A stretch of 64,000 nt of DNA from Flavobacterium sp. Leaf82 (GTDB taxonomy: Bacteria; Bacteroidota; Bacteroidia; Flavobacteriales; Flavobacteriaceae): positions 69,642-133,641 of the forward strand of contig NZ_LMMA01000034.1 in the NCBI RefSeq assembly GCF_001422725.1, given 5' to 3'. A program made the position numbers and the translations under genes. The notes beneath the pieces are model-generated. The model saw only the letters and a program-made list of their open reading frames with translations, made no database searches and was not told the DNA's origin. This document shows, in pieces, positions 35,376 to 43,425 of this stretch. Positions within the stretch are counted from its first letter, which is position 1. Each line of letters opens with the position of its first letter.

Positions 35376-35388
35376 AACAAAAAACAAA

Positions 35389-35970
35389 ATGAAAATAGTA
35401 ATTATAAATTACGGAGCAGGAAATATTCAGAGCATTATGTTTGCTATTGAAAGACTTGGTTTTAAGGCTGTTTTGAGTGATGATCCAGAAGAAATTCTTG
35501 CGGCAGATAAAGTGATTTTTCCAGGAGTTGGAGAAGCGAGTTCGGCTATGAAAAAGCTGAAAGAAAGTGGTTTAGAAGGCTTGATTCCAACTTTGAAACA
35601 ACCTGTTTTGGGTATTTGCCTTGGAATGCAGTTAATGTGCAAATCATCTGAAGAAGGAAATACAAAAGGTTTGGGGATTTTTGATGTTGATGTGATTAAA
35701 TTTACTTCAAAAGTAAAAGTGCCACAGATGGGATGGAATCAGATTTATGATTTAAAATCGGATTTGTTTAAAGGTATTCCTGAAAATGAATTTATGTATT
35801 TGGTGCACAGTTTTTACGCTCCAAATTGCGATGAAGCCATTGCTATAACCAATTACGAACTTGAATACGCATCGGCATTACAAAAAGATAATTTCTACGG
35901 AACTCAATTTCACCCCGAAAAAAGTGGAGCAGTTGGAGAGAAGATTTTGGAGAACTTTTTAAAAATGTAA
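35389..35970 (+). CDS. hisH: Imidazole glycerol phosphate synthase glutaminase subunit
   Basis: Supplies ammonia from glutamine to HisF. The 193-residue class I amidotransferase carries NYGAGNIQSIMFAIERLGF, the nucleophile Cys in LGICLGMQLMC, and the His-Glu pair in GTQFHPEKSG. The start at 35389 (MKIVIINYGAGN) is chosen. The longer frame begins at a TTG inside the repeat-built spacer and would add eleven residues unlike any HisH. Confidence 0.96.
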   Translation: MKIVIINYGAGNIQSIMFAIERLGFKAVLSDDPEEILAADKVIFPGVGEASSAMKKLKESGLEGLIPTLKQPVLGICLGMQLMCKSSEEGNTKGLGIFDVDVIKFTSKVKVPQMGWNQIYDLKSDLFKGIPENEFMYLVHSFYAPNCDEAIAITNYELEYASALQKDNFYGTQFHPEKSGAVGEKILENFLKM

Positions 35971-36035
35971 AATTTTAAAATTCCAATTGTAATACAATAT
36001 CAAAAATCAATTTCAATCAAAATATCAATTTAGAG

Positions 36036-36067
36036 AATCTAAAATCTGAACTCTAAAATCTAAAATA
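36036..36067. repeat. 32-nt repeat upstream of hisA, copy 1
   Basis: The stretch built of AATCTAAAATCTGAACTC followed by TAAAATCTAAAATA is identical to 37722-37753. It ends 7 bp before the hisA ATG. Confidence 0.75.
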
Positions 36068-36074
36068 TCAAAAC

Positions 36075-36800
36075 ATGAGAATAATACCAGCTATAGATAT
36101 TATCGACGGAAAATGTGTCCGTTTATCAAAAGGCGATTATGATACTAAAATAATTTACAACGAAAATCCGCTTGAAGTAGCGAAATCATTCGAGGCGCAC
36201 GGAATAGAATATCTGCATTTAGTGGATCTTGATGGCGCAAAATCAAGCAAAATTGTCAATTATAAAATACTAGAACAAATTGCGACACAAACGAGTTTAA
36301 AGATTGATTTTGGCGGAGGTTTAAAGTCGGATGAAGATTTGAAAATTGCTTTTGAAAGTGGTGCAAACCAAATAACCGGCGGAAGTATTGCCGTAAAAAA
36401 CAGAGCGATTTTCGAAAAATGGATTTCTGAATACGGTTCAGATAAAATTATTCTTGGGGCTGATGCCAAAGATGAAAAAGTGTCTATTTCTGGCTGGTTA
36501 GAAGATTCGAATGAAGATTTGATTCCGTTTATTCAGGATTATCAAATCAAAGGAATTCAGTATGTTATTTGTACTGATATTGCAAAAGACGGAATGCTGG
36601 AAGGACCAAGTTTTGATTTGTATGAGAAAATATTAAAGGAAGCAATTGGCATAAAATTAATTGCTTCAGGAGGAATTTCAACTTTCGACGAATTGCCTAA
36701 ACTAGCTGAATTGGGTTGTGAAGGAACCATTATTGGAAAAGCAATTTATGAAGGAAGAATTACTTTGAAACAATTAGAGAACTTTATAATTAGAAAATGA
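36075..36800 (+). CDS. hisA: ProFAR isomerase HisA
   Basis: Amadori isomerisation of ProFAR to PRFAR. The 241-residue TIM barrel is a paralogue of HisF. The catalytic N-terminal Asp is in IIPAIDIIDGKCVRLSKGDY. The half-barrel phosphate site appears as IDFGGGLKSDEDL and LIASGGISTFDEL, and the second Asp in YVICTDIAKDGMLEGPS. A 104-bp spacer that includes the 32-nt repeat precedes it. Confidence 0.97.
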   Translation: MRIIPAIDIIDGKCVRLSKGDYDTKIIYNENPLEVAKSFEAHGIEYLHLVDLDGAKSSKIVNYKILEQIATQTSLKIDFGGGLKSDEDLKIAFESGANQITGGSIAVKNRAIFEKWISEYGSDKIILGADAKDEKVSISGWLEDSNEDLIPFIQDYQIKGIQYVICTDIAKDGMLEGPSFDLYEKILKEAIGIKLIASGGISTFDELPKLAELGCEGTIIGKAIYEGRITLKQLENFIIRK

Positions 36801-36813
36801 GAATTAATTAGAT

Positions 36814-36893
36814 AATGTGCCAATTAGAAAATTAGATATTTTTTGACATTGCATTTATATTATCTAATTATCAAATTTTCTAATTGGCACATT
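36814..36893. repeat. hisA-hisF spacer: long inverted repeat
   Basis: The 25-nt arms at 36814-36838 and 36869-36893 match at 24 of 25 positions as inverted copies; their core is GTGCCAATTAGAAAATT. The loop is 30 nt and AT-rich. No T-tract follows the stem. A related phrase (ACATTAAAAATTGACACATT) follows just before hisF. Confidence 0.75.
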
Positions 36894-36914
36894 AAAAATT
36901 GACACATTAAAAAA

Positions 36915-37670
36915 ATGTTAGCAAAAAGAATCATTCCTTGTTTGGATATAAAAAACGGAAGAACCGTAAAAGGTGTTAATTTCGTTGACTTGCGCGATGC
37001 GGGAGATCCGGTTGAATTGGCAGAAATTTACTCGGCTGAAGGCGCTGACGAATTGGTTTTTCTTGATATTTCGGCAACAGAAGAACGTCGTAAAACGTTG
37101 GTGAATATGGTGCGAAGTGTTGCGGAGAAAATCAATATTCCGTTTACAGTTGGTGGTGGAATTTCTTCAGTTGAAGATGTTGAGATTCTATTGAACAATG
37201 GCGCTGATAAAGTTTCGATAAATTCATCGGCAGTAAAAAATCCGCAGTTGATTAATGACTTAGCTCAGAAATTTGGAAGTCAATGTGTTGTAGTTGCGAT
37301 TGATGCGAAACAAATTGACGGACAATGGATTGTACATTTGGTTGGTGGAAAAGTACCAACAGAACTCAATCTGTTCGACTGGGCGATAGAAGTTGCAGAA
37401 CGTGGCGCGGGCGAAATTCTATTTACGTCAATGGATAACGACGGAACTAAAAATGGCTTTGCAAACGAAGCTTTAGCGAAATTATCAACGTTGATTAATA
37501 TTCCGATTATTGCCTCTGGTGGCGCTGGAAATATTCAGCATTTTGTAGATTCATTTAAAGTCGGAAAAGCTGATGCTGCTTTGGCAGCGAGTGTTTTTCA
37601 CTTTAAAGAGATTGAGATTAAAGTTTTGAAACAGGAACTTAGAAGTAATGGTATTGAAGTTAGGCTTTAG
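36915..37670 (+). CDS. hisF: Imidazole glycerol phosphate synthase cyclase subunit
   Basis: Uses ammonia from HisH and PRFAR to form imidazole glycerol phosphate and AICAR. The 251-residue TIM barrel carries catalytic Asp in RIIPCLDIKNGRTVKGVNF and Asp in LFTSMDNDGTKNGF, with phosphate loops TVGGGISSVEDV and IIASGGAGNIQHF. It follows hisA after a 114-bp spacer that contains the longest inverted repeat in the operon. Confidence 0.97.
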   Translation: MLAKRIIPCLDIKNGRTVKGVNFVDLRDAGDPVELAEIYSAEGADELVFLDISATEERRKTLVNMVRSVAEKINIPFTVGGGISSVEDVEILLNNGADKVSINSSAVKNPQLINDLAQKFGSQCVVVAIDAKQIDGQWIVHLVGGKVPTELNLFDWAIEVAERGAGEILFTSMDNDGTKNGFANEALAKLSTLINIPIIASGGAGNIQHFVDSFKVGKADAALAASVFHFKEIEIKVLKQELRSNGIEVRL

Positions 37671-37721
37671 AAAATAGAAAATAGAATCAAGAAGAAAGAA
37701 ATAAAATATAGAATTCAGAAA

Positions 37722-37753
37722 AATCTAAAATCTGAACTCTAAAATCTAAAATA
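37722..37753. repeat. 32-nt repeat upstream of hisIE, copy 2
   Basis: Identical to 36036-36067. It ends 3 bp before the hisIE ATG. Looser copies of the TAAAATCT words occur before efp (14338-14366) and, inverted, at 63069-63092. Confidence 0.75.
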
Positions 37754-37756
37754 ATT

Positions 37757-38353
37757 ATGGACATAGATATAAAAAGCGCACACGGATTAATTCCGGCAAT
37801 TATTCAGGATTCAGAAACAAAAAATGTCCTGATGCTGGGATATATGAACGAAGAATCGCTTCAGAAAACAATAGAAACTCAAAAAGTAACTTTCTTTAGC
37901 CGCTCTAAACAAAGGCTTTGGACAAAAGGCGAGGAGAGTGGTAATTTTTTGAATCTGGTAAGTATCAAAAATGATTGTGATGGCGATACACTTTTAATTC
38001 AGGCAAAACCTGTTGGGCCAACATGTCACACTGGCGCCGATACGTGTTGGCAAGAAGAAAACGCGGCCAATTATGGTTTTATTTCTGATCTTGAAAAGAC
38101 AATCAAAACCAGAAGAGAAAATGCTGATTCTGAAAAAAGTTACGTGGCTTCGTTATTCGAAAAAGGAATCAATAAAATTGCTCAAAAAGTAGGTGAAGAA
38201 GCTGTAGAAGTAGTGATTGAAGCAAAAGATGATAATGATGATTTGTTTTTAAGCGAAAGCGCTGATTTATTATTTCATTATTTGATTTTATTGCAGGCAA
38301 AAGGTTTTCAATTGAATGATGTTGTTGATGTTTTGAAGAAACGTCAGAAGTAG
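37757..38353 (+). CDS. hisIE: Bifunctional phosphoribosyl-AMP cyclohydrolase / phosphoribosyl-ATP pyrophosphatase
   Basis: Steps two and three of the pathway on one 198-residue chain. The HisI domain (about 1-105) has LGYMNEESL, FSRSKQRLWTKGEESGN, the metal Asps in NDCDGDTLLIQ and the Zn-binding Cys in GPTCHTGADTCW. The HisE helical domain (about 115-198) has KVGEEAVEVVIEAKDDN. It ends the operon. All histidine enzymes from PRPP onward are thus encoded in 30655-38353. Confidence 0.97.
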   Translation: MDIDIKSAHGLIPAIIQDSETKNVLMLGYMNEESLQKTIETQKVTFFSRSKQRLWTKGEESGNFLNLVSIKNDCDGDTLLIQAKPVGPTCHTGADTCWQEENAANYGFISDLEKTIKTRRENADSEKSYVASLFEKGINKIAQKVGEEAVEVVIEAKDDNDDLFLSESADLLFHYLILLQAKGFQLNDVVDVLKKRQK

Positions 38354-38377
38354 TTTTTATTTGCAATCTACATTCAT

Positions 38378-38448
38378 GTCAGGCTGAGCGAAGTCGAAGT
38401 CCCGTTTGCTAAATCACTTTGCGGGACTTCGACTTCGCTCAGTCTGAC
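38378..38448. repeat. Intergenic hairpin repeat, GAGCGAAGTCGAAG type, copy 1
   Basis: The left arm (38378-38404: GTCAGGCTGAGCG..GTCCCG) and right arm (38422-38448: CGGGACTTCG..GTCTGAC) form a long stem with one mismatch. The right half (AATCACTTTGCGGG onward) is identical for nearly 40 nt to the reverse complement of the element at 54206-54279. No T-run adjoins it. Confidence 0.8.
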
Positions 38449-38544
38449 AAAAAATATACGGTTTACAAAAAACAGAACAAAAAATCCGCATAAATCTGCG
38501 TTTTCGCTTTAGCGAATCCGTGTCATCCGCGTACCATCTAAACG

Positions 38545-39243
38545 TTACTCCACAAACTCAAAAACTGCAAATTCTTCCGGTTGATGAAAACCATATTTCA
38601 AACTCTTATAAGGTTGTAATGCAAGATATTCGGTTGTATTACCGTAATCAATTCTAAAAGTATTTCCTTTCCATTTTGTGCCAATTTTTGGTTTGAAAAA
38701 ATTACCGTTTTTTATAGTTTCTAAACTCGAAAATGGAATTTTAATTTCGGTATTATATCCTTCAGGAGTTATTTTACTAACGGCTTCTAATCCTGCAATA
38801 TCAAAAGACATTGTTGTATTCCAGCCGCCACAAATAGGCGAAATACATTTTAGCAACATATCATAATTAGAAGAAAAGGCATTGACTCCAATCTCAACAT
38901 AATTTTGCCCGTCGCCGTCCGAATCTATAAAAATCTCTACTAAATCATCAGTATTAAAAATTGGAGAATCTCTTTTTTGTGCTTTTCCAATTATTTTAGA
39001 ATCAGTAGAACGATACGCTATATATAAATTTTCATCATTCCACGAAAGTGAAACAAAAGTATTCTGGCTGGCTTTTTCGCCTGAATTATGAATGATAAAC
39101 GGACCAAGAAATGGCGTTTTCCAGTCTGATAAATCACCGTCAATATTTATTTTCTCGTTTGTTTTATAAACCGGAACAGATTGTGAGTAGTTTGCTATGG
39201 AACATATCAAGCACAAAATAAAAGTGATTGTACTAATTTTCAT
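38545..39243 (-). CDS. Secreted CBM9-like (carbohydrate-binding family 9) protein
   Basis: The 232-residue product has a signal peptide (about 1-20, ICSIANYSQS). The rest is one CBM9-like beta sandwich: KINIDGDLSDWK at its start, then LYIAYRSTDSKI, DDLVEIFIDSDGDGQNYVEIG and YNTEIKIPFSSLE. CBM9 domains bind reducing ends of sugars. Stand-alone copies in Bacteroidetes are exported and of unclear role. It stands alone between the his operon and the M1 peptidase gene, on the opposite strand. Confidence 0.82.
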   Translation of the reverse strand: MKISTITFILCLICSIANYSQSVPVYKTNEKINIDGDLSDWKTPFLGPFIIHNSGEKASQNTFVSLSWNDENLYIAYRSTDSKIIGKAQKRDSPIFNTDDLVEIFIDSDGDGQNYVEIGVNAFSSNYDMLLKCISPICGGWNTTMSFDIAGLEAVSKITPEGYNTEIKIPFSSLETIKNGNFFKPKIGTKWKGNTFRIDYGNTTEYLALQPYKSLKYGFHQPEEFAVFEFVE

Positions 39244-39353
39244 AAATAGTATAAATAATTTTGATTGGCTAAAATACAGAAGAATAAATGAAGTTTAACA
39301 TTAAATATTGAGAATCGGAATTGTAAAATCATTCAAAATTTGATTCGAATGTT

Positions 39354-39361
39354 TACATTTG
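39354..39361 (+). promoter_or_regulatory. -7 promoter element of the M1 peptidase gene
   Basis: TACATTTG fits TAnnTTTG, 60 bp before the ATG. The TTTG 11 bp upstream is too close for a -33 box. Confidence 0.4.
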
Positions 39362-39421
39362 TTGAAGTTTGAGCAGGTTGAAAAGCCGCTTTATTTTGGT
39401 TAAAAGCAAATATTACTTCGT

Positions 39422-41077
39422 ATGAAAAAATACTTTGTCGGCGTTTTTATCGCCTTCTTAATTGGTTTTACGACCAATGCACAAGGACTTTTGAATAAGT
39501 CAGAAACTGTTTTTACACATCAGGATTCTTTACGCGGAAGCATTACAAAAGAAAGAATCTGGTGGGATTTAAAATACTATCATTTAGATGTTAAGGTAAA
39601 TCCTGGAGAAAAAACAATTACAGGTTCGAACACAGTTCGTTATACCGTTTTGACTGCCTATAACAAAATGCAAATTGATTTGCAGGAACCTATGCAGATT
39701 TATAAGGTAACGCAGGACGGAAAAGAATTGAAATTTGAAAGAGACGGAAATGCTTTTTTTATTGAATTAACAGCAAATCAAAAAGTAGGTGAAACCAAGG
39801 AAATCATAATTTCGTTTGGAGGAAAACCAAAAGAAGCTGTTAATCCGCCTTGGGATGGCGGCATTACCTGGAAAAAAGATAAAAACGGAAAAGATTTTAT
39901 TGCTTCTTCCTGTCAGGGTTTAGGTGCCAGTGTTTGGTGGCCAAACAAGGATCATATGTATGACGAAGTCGAAAATATGTTGATTAGTGTAAATGTTCCG
40001 GGAGATTTAACTGATGTTTCGAACGGAAGACTAAAAAGCGTTAAAAAAGAAAAAGACGGTACAAAAACGTTTAATTGGTACGTTTCGAACCCTATTAATA
40101 ATTACGGAGTAAATATTAATGTTGGAGATTACGTCAATTTCTCTGAAAAGTTTAAAGGAGAAAAAGGGGATCTAGATTGTAATTACTATGTTTTAAAAGA
40201 CAATTTGGCTCTTGCCAAAGAACAATTTAAAGATGTTCCAAGAATGTTAAAGGCTTTTGAGAATTGGTTTGGACCTTATCCTTTTTATGAAGACAGTTAT
40301 AAATTAGTCGAAGCGCCTTATTTAGGAATGGAGCACCAAAGTAGTGTAACTTACGGAAATGGCTATAAAAACGGTTATTTAGGCCGCGATTTAAGCGGAA
40401 CCGGATGGGGATTAAAATTTGATTTTATCATTATTCACGAATCGGGACACGAATGGTTTGCCAATAATATTACTTACAAAGACATTGCAGACATGTGGAT
40501 TCACGAGAGTTTTACCAACTATTCTGAAAGTTTGTTTCTGGAATATTATTATGGAAAAGATGCTGCGGCAGAGTATGTAATTGGATGCAGAAAAGGAATC
40601 AAAAATGATAAACCAATTATAGGGAATTATGATGTAAACAATGAAGGATCTGGCGATATGTACCCAAAAGGTGCCAATATGCTGCACATGATTCGTCAGG
40701 TTATCAATGATGATGCAAAGTGGAAATCGATTTTAAGAGGTTTAAACAGTACTTTTTACCATCAAACGGTTACTTCTAAGCAAATCGAAGATTATATAAA
40801 TAATCAATCCGGAATTAATTTTAACAGAGTTTATGCTCAATATTTAACGACAACACAAATTCCGGTTTTTGAATATATTTTTAAAAACGGATCTTTTGGA
40901 TATCACTGGACTAATTGTGTTTCTAAATTTGATATGCCGGTAAAAGTAACCTTGAATGGCGAAGAAATATGGTTGAAACCCACAACAGAATGGAAATCTG
41001 AGAAAACCAATAATGAAAAAAGAACTATGGAGGTGAGTAAAGATTTTTATGTAACGAGTTCTAACATTGTTGAATAA
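39422..41077 (+). CDS. M1-family metallopeptidase (secreted aminopeptidase)
   Basis: The 551-residue product has a signal peptide (about 1-20, ending NAQG). An N-terminal beta saddle (about 45-250) precedes the thermolysin-like domain. The zinc site HESGHEWFANN plus the downstream Glu in WIHESFTNYSESLFLEY form HExxH-x18-E. The substrate-positioning motif appears as LGMEHQSSV, equivalent to GAMEN in classical M1 enzymes. The replacement of GAMEN by GMEH is typical of the Bacteroidetes subgroup. No T9SS tail is present, so it is probably periplasmic. An intrinsic terminator follows. Confidence 0.92.
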   Translation: MKKYFVGVFIAFLIGFTTNAQGLLNKSETVFTHQDSLRGSITKERIWWDLKYYHLDVKVNPGEKTITGSNTVRYTVLTAYNKMQIDLQEPMQIYKVTQDGKELKFERDGNAFFIELTANQKVGETKEIIISFGGKPKEAVNPPWDGGITWKKDKNGKDFIASSCQGLGASVWWPNKDHMYDEVENMLISVNVPGDLTDVSNGRLKSVKKEKDGTKTFNWYVSNPINNYGVNINVGDYVNFSEKFKGEKGDLDCNYYVLKDNLALAKEQFKDVPRMLKAFENWFGPYPFYEDSYKLVEAPYLGMEHQSSVTYGNGYKNGYLGRDLSGTGWGLKFDFIIIHESGHEWFANNITYKDIADMWIHESFTNYSESLFLEYYYGKDAAAEYVIGCRKGIKNDKPIIGNYDVNNEGSGDMYPKGANMLHMIRQVINDDAKWKSILRGLNSTFYHQTVTSKQIEDYINNQSGINFNRVYAQYLTTTQIPVFEYIFKNGSFGYHWTNCVSKFDMPVKVTLNGEEIWLKPTTEWKSEKTNNEKRTMEVSKDFYVTSSNIVE

Positions 41078-41109
41078 AGTTTAAAAAATCCAATTCGTTG
41101 GAATTAAGT

Positions 41110-41145
41110 AAACCCGACAGTTTTTAAAACCTGTCGGGTTTGTCA
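41110..41145 (+). terminator. Terminator hairpin of the M1 peptidase gene
   Basis: AAACCCGACAG / CTGTCGGGTTT with loop TTTTTAAAAC. The stem is nearly the same as the one at 41516-41550, on the other side of the small peptide gene. Confidence 0.75.
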
Positions 41146-41301
41146 TTTTATATCAGTATGTTTTTATTTTATTTGTACGAATATTACCTTTTTATTTTTA
41201 ACTTAGAGGACAATTACTTGAATTTAAATGAGTTAATTCAGTTTAATTAAAAAGCGAAATCCGAAAAGCTAATAGAGTAGGAAAAATCAAATCATGCTAT
41301 T

Positions 41302-41508
41302 ATGAAAAACTTAAAAAACCTAAGAAACATTGAAGTTTTAAGTAAAAATGAACAAAAATTTATAATTGGCGGCGTTCTCCCATACGTTAATCCAACTATA
41401 GGTTTATGCGACAGATTGTGCGGAGAAGCCGGCGGAGTTTTATCAAATACACCAGGAAGAGGTGATATTTGTCTTGCTGGAACATCTACATGCTGTTATT
41501 GCAGATAA
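41302..41508 (+). CDS. Cys-rich peptide with double-glycine leader (bacteriocin-like)
   Basis: The 68-residue product starts MKNLKNLRNIEVLSKNEQKF and reaches IIGG, the pattern of double-glycine leaders cleaved by C39 peptidase ABC exporters in Flavobacteriia. The predicted mature peptide is about 44 residues and has six Cys: CDRLCGEAGG, then DICLAGTSTCCYC. This suggests disulfide bonds or post-translational modification. No transporter, peptidase, modification enzyme or immunity gene lies within 10 kb. Near-identical hairpins bracket the gene. It could be a bacteriocin, a signalling peptide or an orphan substrate of an exporter elsewhere. Confidence 0.72.
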   Translation: MKNLKNLRNIEVLSKNEQKFIIGGVLPYVNPTIGLCDRLCGEAGGVLSNTPGRGDICLAGTSTCCYCR

Positions 41509-41515
41509 ATGCTTT

Positions 41516-41550
41516 AACCCGACAGGTTTTTAAAATCTGTCGGGTTTATT
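41516..41550 (+). terminator. Terminator hairpin of the Cys-rich peptide gene
   Basis: AACCCGACAG / CTGTCGGGTT followed by Ts, 8 bp after the stop. The stem repeats that at 41110-41145. Confidence 0.75.
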
Positions 41551-41573
41551 GTTTAAAAAGATTCTCTAAAAAG

Positions 41574-41603
41574 TTTGTGATTTCTCCTTGCGTCGAAATG
41601 ACA
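41574..41603. repeat. Half copy of the GTCATTTCGA / GGAGAAATC repeat
   Basis: GTGATTTCTCCTTGCGTCGA followed by AATGACA. It matches one arm of the paired elements at 59493-59592 and 63151-63224. Confidence 0.7.
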
Positions 41604-41643
41604 AAAAAAGCGTGAAAGACCTTAATCTTTCACGCTTTTTATT
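41604..41643. terminator. Strong bidirectional terminator
   Basis: The 15-bp stem AAAAAGCGTGAAAGA / TCTTTCACGCTTTTT lies between the rightward peptide gene and the leftward gene ending at 41732. Confidence 0.8.
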
Positions 41644-41731
41644 ATTTGTAGCCTTTGTCAAATTTTTAAATTTTTAAAAAGGATATATCTTAAACTGTTT
41701 AAGATTGTAGTTTAAAAAAAATGATTTTAAA

Positions 41732-43276
41732 TTAACGGCTATTAAACTTTGCTTTTTCTCTTATTATATCAGCAATTTTGCGGTTTTCAATTTTGCTTTC
41801 GAGCCATGAAATAATATCCAGATATAAAAAAGCTCTTTTTTCATAGGTGTTCTTTTCAAGTTCAACGAAACGAGCGTGCATTTTTTTGAATTCTTTTTTA
41901 ATATCAGCCGGATAAAAGTTATTCAGGTTTCTTAAAAACTTAATGATCTCTTTTTGAACTTCGTGTAAGTCATTCATTTTTAGTAAAAACTTATACGTGT
42001 TTTTAAGATGATTTTCTAAGTAATAATCTTTTCCTAACTCATAATGAGCAATTAAAGACAAAAGTCTCGCAAAACACATTAAATCTTCGCGCATTGATAA
42101 GTTCTTGTTATTGATGATCTTATCAAGATAAAGAATGCATTCATTGTATTTTTCATTTCCAAAATAAATAGAAGCAATTTTATAGAAAAACAACATTTCG
42201 TGATGTTCATCAAGATGCTCACTGTGTATTTTGATCTTCTCTAAAATTTCGGGAATTAGGTATTCGCTTTCCGCAAAAGTTCCTTCCAGAATATGAAGGT
42301 TTAATTTATTATTATAAACATATAGAAATGATAGCGATGCAATGTTGTCATTTACAGGGAATTTTTCGTCCTGAATCGTTTTTTCTAAAAGAGACAGGTA
42401 TTTCTTGAAATTCGATTTGTATTTCAACATATACAAGGATTCCAGAAAGTAATGATTTCCTTTAAGGAAAAACACAGGATTCTGATAAATCATATTTGGG
42501 TTGTCATAAAACAAAGTCACCCATTTATAAGCGTATTTATAGCTTGCAAGGAAGTCCTGAACCAGAAAACTACGCCATAAATTAGCATTGTAAAACCAGT
42601 ACTTCTCACGAAAACCAAACTTAGTTTCATCTAATTTGGCAATATGTTTATTGAAATAATCATCGATGTATTTATATTCTTCATCATTTTTTACATAACC
42701 CGTTTTAAGCATGATTCCGTAAAGCTGAAGCGATAAATTCGATAATTTACTTGAGATTGTATTTCTATAATTCAGTTCTTTTGCCTGAATAACCAATTCG
42801 TCTGCGCGACCCTGAATACTTCGCGTAATATATTGTGATTCGATTAGTTTTTCGAATTCCACAATCTCATACGCCATATATTTCTCGTCATTTTCGAGCG
42901 CAATAATTTTTGTTTTGTCCAGAATTTTCAAACTCTGTTTATACAAACCTTTATTATATAGGATACCCGCAAAATCTATTTGTTCGCGCAATTGATAACG
43001 AATGTTCTGACTTGGGATATTCAATCGAATACTTACCAAAATTTGTTTGTATAAGTATGATTTTAAGTTAGATAACTGTACTTTTTTAATGATTCCGCTC
43101 TTCAGGATAAGCTTTTCATCGTAGTTTTCAGATTTGTCCAGAATATTAAATAATTCAATGAATTTAGTATTTGAACTCGTCTCTAAACGGCTTGCAAAAA
43201 TCTTAAACTGTCTTTTTTCGGATTTAGAAAGTGATTTTATTAATACAAATAAGAAATCTTTTTGATGGTTAGCCAT
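41732..43276 (-). CDS. Long alpha-helical (TPR-like) protein, unknown function
   Basis: The 514-residue product is almost entirely helical, with repeated amphipathic helix pairs such as LYNKGLYKQSLKILDKTKII and FGNEKYNECILYLDKIINNK that resemble tetratricopeptide repeats. It has no signal peptide, membrane segment or catalytic motif, so it is probably a cytoplasmic scaffold. The first 60 residues (FVLIKSLSKSEKRQFKIFAS) may form a small helical domain. I do not recognise a named family. It is divergent from leuA, 149 bp apart. Confidence 0.72.
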   Translation of the reverse strand: MANHQKDFLFVLIKSLSKSEKRQFKIFASRLETSSNTKFIELFNILDKSENYDEKLILKSGIIKKVQLSNLKSYLYKQILVSIRLNIPSQNIRYQLREQIDFAGILYNKGLYKQSLKILDKTKIIALENDEKYMAYEIVEFEKLIESQYITRSIQGRADELVIQAKELNYRNTISSKLSNLSLQLYGIMLKTGYVKNDEEYKYIDDYFNKHIAKLDETKFGFREKYWFYNANLWRSFLVQDFLASYKYAYKWVTLFYDNPNMIYQNPVFFLKGNHYFLESLYMLKYKSNFKKYLSLLEKTIQDEKFPVNDNIASLSFLYVYNNKLNLHILEGTFAESEYLIPEILEKIKIHSEHLDEHHEMLFFYKIASIYFGNEKYNECILYLDKIINNKNLSMREDLMCFARLLSLIAHYELGKDYYLENHLKNTYKFLLKMNDLHEVQKEIIKFLRNLNNFYPADIKKEFKKMHARFVELEKNTYEKRAFLYLDIISWLESKIENRKIADIIREKAKFNSR

Positions 43277-43388
43277 TGTAAAATATAATAATATAACTTA
43301 TTGATTATTAATTGATTAATTCATTATAAATTGTGTTATGAACAGTATAATTTCATTAAAATGAATTTCATACTCGTTATGTACAATA

Positions 43389-43396
43389 TATATTTG
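43389..43396 (+). promoter_or_regulatory. Possible -7 promoter element of leuA
   Basis: TATATTTG fits TAnnTTTG, 29 bp before the first leuA ATG. No -33 box or leader peptide was seen here. Confidence 0.4.
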
Positions 43397-43425
43397 TTAT
43401 CAAGATGTGAAATTACATTAAATAA

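Noticed and set aside
35356..35388. TTG-initiated extension of hisH
   Set aside because: It translates the repeat-built spacer; HisH proteins begin at the MKIVIINYGAGN position.
36036..37753. Direct repeats as a CRISPR array
   Set aside because: Only two identical copies, 1.7 kb apart with hisA and hisF between them, and no cas genes.
38378..38448. Hairpin after hisIE as the his operon terminator
   Set aside because: No T-run follows the stem on either strand, and a copy exists elsewhere after a separate true terminator.
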